Shown here in pieces: positions 1 through 9,800 of a stretch of DNA of 64,000 nt. Position 1 is the first letter of the stretch. Each line of letters starts with the position of its first letter. The notes under the pieces are model-generated. The model had not been told where the DNA came from, ran no database searches, and saw only the letters and a program-made list of their open reading frames with translations. Both the position numbers and the translations under genes were made by a program. This DNA comes from Elmis aenea (lineage: Eukaryota > Arthropoda > Insecta > Coleoptera > Elmidae). Location: positions 25,299,466-25,363,465 of the forward strand of contig OX393577.1 in assembly GCA_947652605.1 (NCBI GenBank). The letters run 5' to 3'.

Positions 1-2
1 TA

Positions 3-218
3 CTCGCCAAGGAGCTTCCAAACAGATTCACCAGGAGGACTAATATCTGGAGTAGCTCTGACAGCGATAACTCGCCCAAAGTTTTGGAAAAAAGGAAAAA
101 GAAAGGTCACGTGTTTGTTCCGCTATTTTCTCCCACCCTAAACTTGCAAAATCTATCATTTCTGATCTACTATAACAAATATACAGGTATTATTCAAAGT
201 AATCCAAAATTTCTTTAA
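3..218 (+). CDS. possible 3'-terminal coding exon of an unidentified gene
   Basis: An open frame runs in from the window edge for 71 codons to a TAA at 216-218. Its composition is unlike the surrounding junk: an acidic/serine patch (SSSDSDNSP) is followed by a basic stretch (EKRKKKG) and a hydrophobic end. An AATAAA-like signal follows near 304. A GT at 187-188 could instead be a splice donor, which would make only the first part coding. I do not recognise the protein. It could be the tail of an upstream gene or a chance open frame; nothing further in the window continues it. Confidence 0.3.
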   Translation, partial: LAKELPNRFTRRTNIWSSSDSDNSPKVLEKRKKKGHVFVPLFSPTLNLQNLSFLIYYNKYTGIIQSNPKFL

Positions 219-579
219 TTAATTAACAGAGTATTGAGATACAGAGTTGGTTAACTGGGCCAAAACAAAACTATCTGTGATTAAAGAACAACTATTCTGC
301 GGAAATAAAATGCTTATTTGAAATCATACTCAAAATATTTTTTAACATTATAAGGACACTTTTTAGCGTAGATTTGAAATTTGTTATTAGTTTTTACCTA
401 TCTTCATTTGTTTTTATTATTTTAACATAAACTTTTTATTTTAAATACGAGTTGTAGTTGGCTGTGACACCATTAAAAAGGCAATTCTCTAAAACTACGT
501 AAGTTATTACAATAATATTGTATTTATTAAGTTTAATCAAATAACCATTGAACAACAAAACAAAACATCACATAAAATA
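219..579. other. AT-rich intergenic sequence
   Basis: No gene, motif or repeat relationship was recognised apart from an AATAAA near 304. Confidence 0.4.
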
Positions 580-1797
580 GCGGTAAAATTTCGTTTAAAA
601 TTTAGATTGACAATAAATTAATTAACACTTTGCGCTAGCTACATTTTAAAAATATTATACAGGGTGTTTTTTACGCTTGGTCAAACTTGTGAAACTTTAA
701 ACATCGATAAGTAATTTTTCTTAAATGCAACACCCTGTATATTTTTACATTTTCTTGTAGAGAATTTAATTGTGTTTCGAAATTATTAAGCATGTCCTAT
801 ACCTAAAGTTAATATTTTTCGGGCTATCTCGATTTTTATTAGTATTACTAAGGCAATTAAAATATTTTAAAGTGGTCCATGGACGTGTCGTAATTTTTCA
901 AAGAATTTTTAAACAAAAGAATAAAAAGAGCTGCAACTTTAATTTTAGTCCAATAATGTACCCCTTTTCCCCGAAATTTATCATATAAATTGTTTAAAAT
1001 TATATCCTTGTTCATGTTCTACGCACAGCCGTAGATGTTGTCTCAAAGACTCTAGCACTCTTGATAACATTTCGGGGGTTATACCGTTAAAAGCAACACA
1101 GCAAGTAATGCAGTTGCCAAACACAAAATATCCTAATAGATGGATAGGGCGAGGTAGACCAATCTCCTGGCCACCTAGATCACCTGATCTCCTTACCCCT
1201 ATAGACTTATTTTTGTGGGGACCCATAAAACAGGTATCAAGACCCCCCAACAACTGCTGAAGATGTGCAGAACAGGATTCGTGATGCTTTTGATGGTATA
1301 ACCCCCGAAATGTTATAAAGGGAGCTAGAGTCTTTCAGACAAGGTCTACGGCTGGGCGTAGAACAAGGACATAATCTTTAACAATTTATACGATAAATTT
1401 CGGTAAAATGGGTTACATTATTAGCCTAAAATTAAAGTTGCACCTCTTTTTATTCTTTTGTTTAAAAATTCTTTGAAAAATTACAACTTACGTCCATGGC
1501 CCACTTTAAAATATTTTAATTGCCTTAGTAATACTAATAAAAATCGAGATAGCTCGAAAAATATTAACTTTAGGTATAGGACTTGCTTAATAATTTCGAA
1601 ACACAATTAAATTCTCTACAAGAAAATGTAAAAATATACAGGGTGTTGCATTTAAGAAAAATTACTTATCGATGTTTAAAGTTTCAGAAGTTTGACCAAG
1701 CGTAAAAAACACCCTGTATAATATTTTTAAAATGTAGCTAGCGCAAAGTGTTAATTAATCTATTGTCAATTTAAATTTTAAACGAAATTTTAACACT
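580..1797. mobile_element. inverted-duplicated Tc1/mariner-like element with transposase remnant
   Basis: Two arms of about 500 bp (580-1092 and 1288-1797) are reverse complements. Each carries TACAGGGTGT-type ends (658, 1718) and an inner CACCCTGTA motif. The unpaired middle (about 1130-1290, plus strand) encodes a mariner-type transposase fragment with WPPRSPDL, the motif around the last catalytic acidic residue, then LFLWG. A similar GITPEML segment occurs on both strands because the 3' end of the transposase lies inside both arms. Stops and frameshifts show that it is dead. Confidence 0.75.
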
Positions 1798-2145
1798 TTT
1801 TTAAATAACTTTAATGTAAAAAAAAATTGAAAGTGCTGTATTGCTCAAAAATTTCAAAAAATATAAATTTCACGAAAACGGTTGACTTAAGACCCATATA
1901 ACCTTATACATTTTTTAAAGTAAATTTAAAGAGGAATCCAAAAATGTAAAAATATACAGGGTGTTCTATTTAAAAAAATTCAATTTTTATATGTGCCGGT
2001 CAAACGAAACACCCTGTATATTTGAAAATAATTTTAGGTTATGTAGAAAATAGGTTCGCACAATATTTGTATTAAACATTTTTTGATATTTTCATTAATA
2101 AAGGAGCTATCGAAGAATCTCAGGGTCGTGGTGCACCCTGTATAC
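1798..2145. mobile_element. half of a TA-target palindromic element
   Basis: Contains TACAGGGTGT at about 1956 and CACCCTGTATA ends at about 2010-2021 and 2135-2146. The segment after GGAGCTATCGAAGAATC matches the terminal segment of the complete element at 27012-27875, so this is a truncated relative. Confidence 0.5.
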
Positions 2146-3354
2146 CTAATATAAAAGTATAATCTCAAATTTTACAGGATGTCCACCTATTGTGTATTTC
2201 CTTTATATCTGGTTTAAAAAATTAAAATGAATATTTAGCAACAACATTTGTCGGAGACTTTGAGTTCCATAACTTTTTACTTTAAATACAATACGCTGCA
2301 TGAACTTTAATTTTTGATTCTAAAAGAAATGGTTTATCAAAAATGTATTATGTTCATCATATCAAAAATCAATCGTTTTGGCGTTAAGTTTTTTTAGTCC
2401 ATTAAGCAACATCTTAAACATAAATGAAGTTTTTAAATAAAAATCCCTGTATTTGTTACATATTGTTGTAGATAATTTAATCCTACTTAGAAAACTATAC
2501 GGTCATTTATTTAAAACCATTATTTGTTGATTATTTGCTTTTTTACACATGTTTATTGTATTAAAAATTGTCTTGTATAGTTGTCTCGTATAGTTTTGCA
2601 TTGTAAAATGTTATTTAATATTTATAAAATTATTAAAGAATTTACTTGCAATGACAATAAAATATTAACTAAAAATATCATAATTTTTGTCCTACAATTA
2701 AACAATTGTTTATAACATCGTTCTGGAGTTAAAAAAGAGTACAACATTATAACAACTAATTTAATTTAGAAAAGATGGGGCTTACGCTTGATCTTGAAAG
2801 CAACGGGAGAAAATCGTTTACTTTTAGTTTTTTCCATCAATCTATCGTTGTGGCGTTTGTTTTGTTTAGTCCATTAAGCAACATTTTAACCATAAATAAA
2901 TTGTTTAAATAAAAAAGCCTGTATTTGTTACATATTGTTGTAGATAATTTAATCTTACTTAGAAAACTATACGGGTGTTGTTATTTGACTTAAATTAATA
3001 TTTGTCTAGTGGACAATGTAATAGAGTATTTTTTACTGCAGTATTTTTCGTTTAAGAATTACACTTTTTTTAGCAAATATAATTTGTTGATTTGTAACAT
3101 CTGCACACTGCACAGTTAAATAATAATCATTTATTGTGTTAATCACAAGATATAGAGTATGTGTTGTAAATGCGTGCTTAACGTATTATTCCCAAACGTT
3201 TACTTTAAGCTTTTGCCATAAATCTATCAAAAAATATTGATAAGTTACTATAACCTTGCTTCTGAAACGTATTTGCATTTTTGATTGACAAAGGAAGTAA
3301 AGTATAAATGAAACATTAATGGTAACAAGAATTCACAATAAATACCATTTTATA
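2146..3354. repeat. AT-rich stretch with a direct duplication of about 130 bp
   Basis: Positions about 2371-2501 and 2840-2975 are diverged direct copies (both contain TTTAGTCCATTAAGCAACAT and GATAATTTAATC). The part at 2566-2830 is related to the sequence leading into the 147-bp array at 16160-16400. No coding potential was seen. Confidence 0.6.
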
Positions 3355-3766
3355 CATAACGCGTGTTGTTTTATTTACTTTTCCGACGACCACTATGTAA
3401 AGCGAGTAATTTCGCACGACTTACTACTACTGAAAATGACAAATTGCGCATGACACCGGAAATTGTGTGCAAAGTGCACTTTGCGTGTGTAAAGTGACGA
3501 TTTCCGCTACATTACACACGCTAAACGCGCTGTCAAGTTAACGTGAAGAAAATCTAACCTCACAAATGTCAAGTGTCACCAACGTCAAAAAAATGTTATT
3601 TTCACAATTTTTTTGCAGAATTAATGATTATGTCTAAATGGTCGTCGGAAAAGCATAGTGTACAACTCGTGCTGAAAGAATATTTCACACTCGTATGACT
3701 GAGCCACTCGCCTGACGGCTCGTGGCTCAACTGTCATACTCGTGTGAAATATTCAGCTGCACTAGT
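3355..3766 (+). mobile_element. non-autonomous Helitron-like element with 3' hairpin
   Basis: Short inverted repeats (CTTTTCCGACGACCA-type at about 3380-3396 and 3638-3655) flank a core. They are followed by an imperfect palindrome at 3678-3754 and then CTAG at 3762-3765 with a T next. Subterminal inverted repeats plus a stem-loop just before CTAG is the layout of Helitron/Helentron-derived elements. The 5' border is uncertain. Confidence 0.5.
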
Positions 3767-4330
3767 CTATAATATACATCGAAATAGCAGAGCACTTTTG
3801 AAAAATCGAGCAAAAATACTCAGAGTGCTCCTAAAATCGCGAAAAAATCATGTAAATTCGTAGGAAGGATCGAACTTTCATACAAAAATAGTCCCGAGGC
3901 CGGCAAAATACGTTTGAAAAAGTTATTAAGGGAAACGTGCGAAAATTACGGTTTTTCGAGAAAAAACGTCTGAAACGCTCAGACCTTCTCCTAATTAGCT
4001 TTCGGCCGTGCGCGCCGTACAGAATCGGATTCGTCCCGGTCTCCCCTAAACGTACATACCAAACAATCCCGGTTCCGAGTCGAATTGGGGCCGTGGGATG
4101 CGAAAATAAGATGACGCCTTCAAAAATTTGACGTTTAGCAATGTCAAAAAACTGACAGGATGACCAACCTAAAATGTGAAAAATGACAGCATAACCTAAA
4201 AATTGACAGCATAACCTAAAAATGTCGGAATGACGGCGTGACCAACCTGAGAATTGAAAAATCCCAATGTCAAGCTTTGACAACTTTGTATTATTATATA
4301 TGGAATTTCGATATCCACGCAACGCGCCGT

Positions 4331-4395
4331 GATAGCCGGGTAGGTCGGACGTGCGCTCGCGGCGCAAGGGGTTTGCGGTTCGAATCCTCGTGCGG
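4331..4395 (+). repeat. tRNA-like block (A-box and B-box) in family A
   Basis: TAGCCGGG.. resembles a Pol III A box. GGTTCGAATCC is a consensus B box about 43 nt later, which is the normal spacing in tRNAs. The same block recurs at about 6484, 7970, 10179, 11547, 12916, 14281 and 15661. The T-arm pairs, but a full cloverleaf with anticodon stem and acceptor is not convincing. I read it as a tRNA-derived (SINE-like) segment, not a tRNA gene. Confidence 0.55.
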
Positions 4396-4554
4396 GTGGA
4401 ATTAATTTTCCGCGAAATTATCGGTCCGACGTTTAGTGCGCGCGGCGGCGGTCGTTGCGGTAGCGATTATATCGAATTCGAAATAGGTTAGGATGCGCAT
4501 TGCGGTAGTATAGTGAGGTTAGACGAAAAAAAAAACATTAGGTACAACAAGTGT

Positions 4555-5010
4555 GTGGATGTATCTCTGGAACGGAGCCACCTACAGACATGGGATTTGC
4601 ACCAAACGAAAAAAAGGTTAGTACACTTTGATCGAAATTGAAAAAAATTATAGTCATTCTGAAAACATTAAGCTTCGAACTTGTGATTGATACACATCTC
4701 TGGAACGGAGCCACCTACAGACATGGGACTTGCACCAAACGAAAAAAAGGTCAGTACACTTTGATCGAAATTGAAAAAAATTATAGTCATTCTGAAAACA
4801 TTAGCTTCGAACTTGTGATTGATACACATCTCTGGAACGGAGCCACCTACAGACATGGGACTTGCACCAAACGAAAAAAAGGTCATTACACTTTGATCGA
4901 AATTGAAAAAAATTATAGTTAAACATCATTCTGAAAACATTAGCTTTTCGAGCTTTGTGATTGATGTATCTCTGGTACCTAACCACCTAGACACATGGGA
5001 CTTGGACCCA
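4555..5010 (+). repeat. tandem repeat, period about 132 bp, about 3.5 copies
   Basis: Units contain CTCTGGAACGGAGCCACC and ACATGGGACTTGCACC at about 4564, 4697, 4829 and (decayed) 4967. Related single units occur at about 51655 and 52000 inside another family A copy. Confidence 0.85.
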
Positions 5011-5044
5011 AACGAAATGTCATTATAAAATTCTCAATAGACAA

Positions 5045-5400
5045 AATTCTCAATAGACAAAATTCCCAAAAGTTCCAAAATTCCCAAAAGTTCCAAAAGT
5101 TCCCAAAAGTTCCAAAATTCCCAAAAGTTCCAAAATTCCCAAAAGTTCCAAAAGTTCAAAAAATTCCCAAAAGTTCCAAAATTCCCAAAAGTTCCAAAAT
5201 TCCCAAAAGTTCCAAAAGTTCAAAAAATTCCCAAAAGTTCCAAAATTCCCAAAAGTTCCAAAATTCCCAAAAGTTCCAAAAATTCTCAAAAGTTCCAAAA
5301 TTCCCAAAAGTTCCAAAATTCCCAAAAGTTCCAAAATTCCCAAAAGTTCCAAAATTTCCAAAAATTCCCCAAAGTTCCAAAAAGTCCGAAAAAATCCAAT
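5045..5400 (+). repeat. AAAAGTTCCAAAATTCCC minisatellite
   Basis: About twenty imperfect copies of a 9/18-bp unit built from AAGTTCCAA and AATTCCCAA. It stays open in several frames only because of its periodicity; the apparent proteins (KVPKFP or ELLGIL repeats) are artefacts. Confidence 0.9.
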
Positions 5401-5466
5401 AGCTAAAAAAATTTTAAAAACTTGAAAAATTTGCTTCTACAGATTTATTCGATTTCAAAAAGCATC

Positions 5467-5960
5467 GGGTACGAGCGCGAAGCGCGAGTAGTTAGCCGGC
5501 CAAGTTTTCGGCCGAAGGCCGGAAACTTGGGCGTAACTGGCGAAAGAGAATTCCGTGCGCAACACCCGGTACGAGCGCGAAGCGCGAGTAGTTCGCTGGC
5601 CAAGTTTTCGGCCGAAGGCCGGAAACTTGGGCTTAACCGGCGAAAGAGAATTCCGTGCGCAACACCCGGCACGAGCGCGAAGCGCGAGTAGTTCGCTGGC
5701 CAAGTTTTCGGCCGAAGGCCGGAAACTTGGGCGTAACCGGCGAAAGAGAATTCCGTGCGAAACACCCGGTGCGAGCGCGAAGCGCGAGTAGTTCGCTGGC
5801 CAAGTTTTCGGCCGAAGGCCGGAAACTTGGGCGTAACCGGCGAAAGAGAATTTCGTGCGCAACACCCGGTACGAGCGCGAAGCGCGAGTAGTTCGCTGGA
5901 CAAGTTTTCGGCCGAAGGCCGGAAACTTGCCAGTAACCGGCGATAGAGAATTCTACGCGC
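5467..5960 (+). repeat. GC-rich tandem array, period 100 bp, five copies
   Basis: Units start with ACGAGCGCGAAGCGCGAGTA and contain the palindromic TTCGGCCGAAGGCCGGAA. Copies begin at about 5469, 5569, 5669, 5769 and 5869 and are about 95 percent alike. They are strongly CpG-rich against an AT-rich background. The unit core GCGCGAAGCGCGAGTAGT also occurs singly at about 51750 and (varied) 48515 and 51810. Confidence 0.92.
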
Positions 5961-5970
5961 TACACTCCAT

Positions 5971-6011
5971 CTAGCGGTGGAGGAGCCCCGAGGGGGCTCC
6001 GTAATCGCTAG
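5971..6011 (+). repeat. terminal palindrome of family A copy 1
   Basis: CTAGCG, then GGAGCCCC / GGGGCTCC paired stem, then CGCTAG, followed by T and an AT-rich stretch. Equivalent termini are at 15936-15961 and 52113-52166. Confidence 0.7.
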
Positions 6012-6866
6012 TCCTTATAATACAACGGACGTTCTCCAGAATTTTCGAAAATCAATTAAAAATACCCAGAGCGCTCCTAAAATCGCGAAAAAATGCCGTA
6101 AAATCGTAGGAAGGATCGAATTTTCGTAACGAAATAGTACGAAGCCCCTCGGAAATCGTTTCAGATGGTTATTAAGGGAAACGTGCAAAAATGTCGGTTT
6201 TTCACGAAAAACGTCGAAAACGCTCAGACCTTCTCAAAATTGGCTTTCCGCCGCGCGCGTCGTACCGAATCGGATTCGTCTCGCTCTCCCCTAAAGATGC
6301 GTACCAAAAAACCCAAGTTTCGAGTCGAATTGGGGCCGTGGGATGTGAAAATACGATGACGCCGTCAAAAATTTGACGTTTAGTTGTGTCAAAATGACAC
6401 TACCGTCAGGCTGACAGCATAACCTAAAAATTGAATAATGTCATCACCGTCAAACTGACTGCATAACCTAGAAATCGAGAAATGATAGCCGGGCGGGTCC
6501 GACGTGCGCTCACGACGCAAGCGTCTGCGGTTCGAATCCGGGTGCGGGTGGAAATAATTTTCCGCGAAATTGTCCGTCCGACGGTACATGCGTGCGGCAA
6601 CGGTCGTTGCGGTAGCGATTATAGCGAATTTGAAATAGGTTAGGGTGCGCATTGCGGCAGTGTAGAGAAATTATTCGAAAAAAAAAGCCCAAGCATGGTT
6701 GAATTTGTCAAGTGCGGCAACGGTCGTTGCGGTAGCGATTATAGCGAATTTGAAATAGGTTAGGGTGCGCATTGCGGCAGTGTAGTGAGATTATTCGACA
6801 AAAAAAAGCCCAAGCATGGTTGAATTTGGAAAAACATTAGGTAGGAAAACTCCAATAAAAATTAAA
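6012..6866 (+). mobile_element. family A, copy 2, abutting copy 1 head-to-tail
   Basis: Starts directly after the CTAG of copy 1 with the same 5' block (TCCTAAAATCGCGAAAAAAT) and carries the tRNA-like block at about 6484-6550. A 120-bp internal tandem duplication is present (about 6594-6713 and 6714-6833, each with GGTCGTTGCGGTAGCGATTA). Confidence 0.65.
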
Positions 6867-9800
6867 GGAAGCCGTATTTATTAGGTCTCAAATATGAATT
6901 TATAAATTATAGTGGACTTGGTCAGTTGGGAACTTGAATAGAAATTTAAAAAATTGTGGTAACGAATGAGTTATTAAAATATTGCTTTTGGATGGGTGCT
7001 GTCGAGAGACATTTAGTACAACACAAGGTATACCGTTGGAATATTTTTCAAAACTTTTAATTACTAATGGTGTCTTTAACATTTTCAGAAAATACAGACC
7101 ATAATAAACACTCGCAAATTAGTTAGGAGAAACCCTCGATTATTTTTAAATTAAAAATCACAACATGCTCCAACAATTCTTATGCAATAGATATGATTTA
7201 CTGATTACCAGGTGTTAATGTGAATTAAAACAAATACAATTTTCTATTGCATTTTTTTAAAACTAAATAGACAATTTATCACACCTCTAAACACATCATA
7301 ATAATAATAATAAATACTAAACAATCGACTTTCACAAAATAAAATTTAAGTGCGAGATTACATGCGCTAAAATAGATAAAGAAATAATGGCACTTTGTCA
7401 GTTTTTAAAATGTTATTTAAAATTAAAACCATCAGACTTATAACAACCAAAAATTGTAAAATTGAATGAAATGAATAAAAATTAAGAATATAATAAATGT
7501 TAACGCATAAGGAAAAAATGTAGTCATAAGTATAGTTAAATGCATCATTTTAGGAATAAACATGCACTCAAGCATTTTTTTACCAAGATATTTCAATCGA
7601 AAACGCTCAGACCTTCTCCAAATTGGCTTTCCGCCGCGCGCGTCGTACCGAATCGGATTCGTCTCGCTCTCCCCTAAAGATACGTACCAAAAAAACCAAG
7701 TTTCGAGTCGAATTAAGACCGTGGGATGTGAAAATACGATGACGCCGTCAAAAATTTGACATTTAGTTGTGTCAAAATGACACTACCGTCAGGCTGACAG
7801 CATAACCTAAAAATTGAATAATGTCATCACTGTCAAACTGACTGCATAACCTAGAAATCGAGAAATGTCAAAATGACAGCATAACCTATAAATTGACTTC
7901 TGTCACTGTCAACATTTGACAACTTTTTATTATTATATATGGAATTTCGATATCCATGCAACGCGCCGTGATAGCCGGACGGGTCCGACGTGCGCTCGCG
8001 ACGCAAGCGTCTGCGGTTCGAATCCGGCTGCGGGTGGAAATAATTTTCCGCGAAATTGTCCGTCCAACGGTACATGCGTGCGGCAACGGTCGTTGCGGTA
8101 GCGATTATAGCGAATTTGAAATAGGTTAGGGTGCGCATTGCGGCAGTGTAGTGAGATTATTCGACAAAAAAAAGCCCAAGCATGGTTGAATTTCGAAAAA
8201 CATTAGGTAGTAAAACTCCAATAAAAATTAAAGGAAGCCGTATTTATTAGGCCTTAAATATGAATTTATAAAGTAGAGTGGACTTGGTCAGTTGGGAACT
8301 TGAATAGAAATTAAAAAAATTGTGGTAACGAATGAGTTATTAAAATATTGCTTTTGGATGGGTGCTGTCGAGAGACATTTAATCAGGGGCGCGCCGACAC
8401 AGTGTGCAAAGTGTGCGGTGCACACAGGCGCCAGGATAGTAAAGGCGCCAAAAAAATGTCAGCTCACGGACAAAAATTTAAAAAAAAAAAAATTCATTAA
8501 GTTAAATGTGCAATATAAAAATGAATTACATTTTTATTAAATTTTATTTTATTCAGAGCCTAGTTTATAACGGTAAAATTTTCGCAATAGGTCTGTTTTC
8601 GCCAGTAGTCGGCTTACGATCGTAAACACACGATTGATGTCATCCAATCGGTTATAAGGGCGAGTATAATGCAAACCTAACCTAACTTCTTTCAGTTGTT
8701 TAGAGAAAATAGAAGTAATAGTACATTTGAATTAAGAGCTACTAAGGTAAGTTATTCATTCTTTTCTCGTGTACATTTAGCGTAATAATTTCTTAGTTTT
8801 ACTTTAATGAAAATGGAAGTGTGGTGATCGGCTCGAAGTGGGGTGTTCAAATTTCGAATTGTAGTAATAAAATTTGTTACAATTGAGTATTTTTTCTTTA
8901 ATTAGATGTCCCAAGAGAAAAACAAAAATAAACTTTCCGGGTTTCAAAATTTAATAAATAAAAGAAAACGGGAACGGTATTTCATTTGTACTCACTGATA
9001 CGTTTTTATAAAGTGATTTTGTATTTTGGGCGAGAGGTAGACGCAGGCAGTGGCGCAGACCAAATTGCATAGTTTTTTTTTGGCTTAACTTTTGGGCAGC
9101 AAAACACCAAGTGGCGACGTTTTTTTTTTTGCGTTAACTTTTTGGTACAAAAATCTGGAAATAGGCGCCAACCAAAGTTCTGCACACAGGCGCCGGACAC
9201 TGCTGGCGCGCCACTGCATTTAATACAACACAAGGTATACCGTTGGAATATTTTTCAAAACTTTTAATTACTAATGGTTTCTTTAACATTTTCAGAAAAT
9301 ACAGACCATAATAAACACTCACAAATTAGTTAGGAGAAACCCTCGATTATTTTTAAATTACAAATCACAACATGCTCCAACAATTCTTATGCAATAGATA
9401 TGATTTACTGATTACCAGGTGTTAATGTGAATTAAAACATAAATACAATTTTCTATTGCACTTTTTTGAAACTAAATAGACAATTTATCACACCTCTAAA
9501 CACATCATAATAATAATAATAAATACTAAACAATCGACTTTCACAAAATAAAATTTAAGTGCGAGATTACATGCGCTAAAATAGATAAAGAAATAATGGC
9601 ACTTTGTCAGTTTTTAAAATGTTATTTAAAATTAAAACCATCAGACTTATAACAACCAAAAATTGTAAAATTGAATGAAATGAATAAAAATTAAGAATAT
9701 AATAAATGTTAACGCATAAGGAAAAAATGTAGTCATAAGTATAGTTAAATGCATCATTTTAGGAATAAACATGCACTCAAGCATTTTTTTACCAAGATAT

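Larger units (their letters stand above)
3776..6011 (+). mobile_element. CpG-rich repeat family A, copy 1 (composite, palindromic CTAG end)
   Basis: The order is: a 5' part with TCCTAAAATCGCGAAAAA, a tRNA-like block at 4331-4395, a 132-bp tandem repeat (4555-5010), an 18-bp minisatellite (5045-5400), a 100-bp array (5467-5960) and a terminal palindrome CTAGCG..CGCTAG (5971-6011). Other copies share the 5' block, the tRNA-like block and the terminal palindrome, so this is one mobile family with an expandable interior. Stem-loop plus CTAG at the end suggests a Helitron-like element; no Rep/helicase coding is present. Confidence 0.6.

Noticed and set aside
5050..5402. Overlapping 70-135-codon open frames with KVPKFP or ELLGIL repeats
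   Set aside because: They come from the 18-bp minisatellite, which has no stops in several frames on both strands. There is no start context or conserved domain.
5422..5946. Repeated open frames with AKFSAEGRKLG / PSFRPKAGNLG
   Set aside because: They are the 100-bp tandem repeat read in different frames on both strands. Offsets of exactly 100 bp show that the repeat, not selection, keeps them open.
5467..5960. CRISPR-like regular repeats
   Set aside because: Whole 100-bp units are repeated with no unique spacers, in a eukaryotic context.
7970..8036. Genuine tRNA gene
   Set aside because: The B box is perfect and the spacing correct, but the anticodon stem and acceptor stem do not form convincingly and the block is always embedded in family A.
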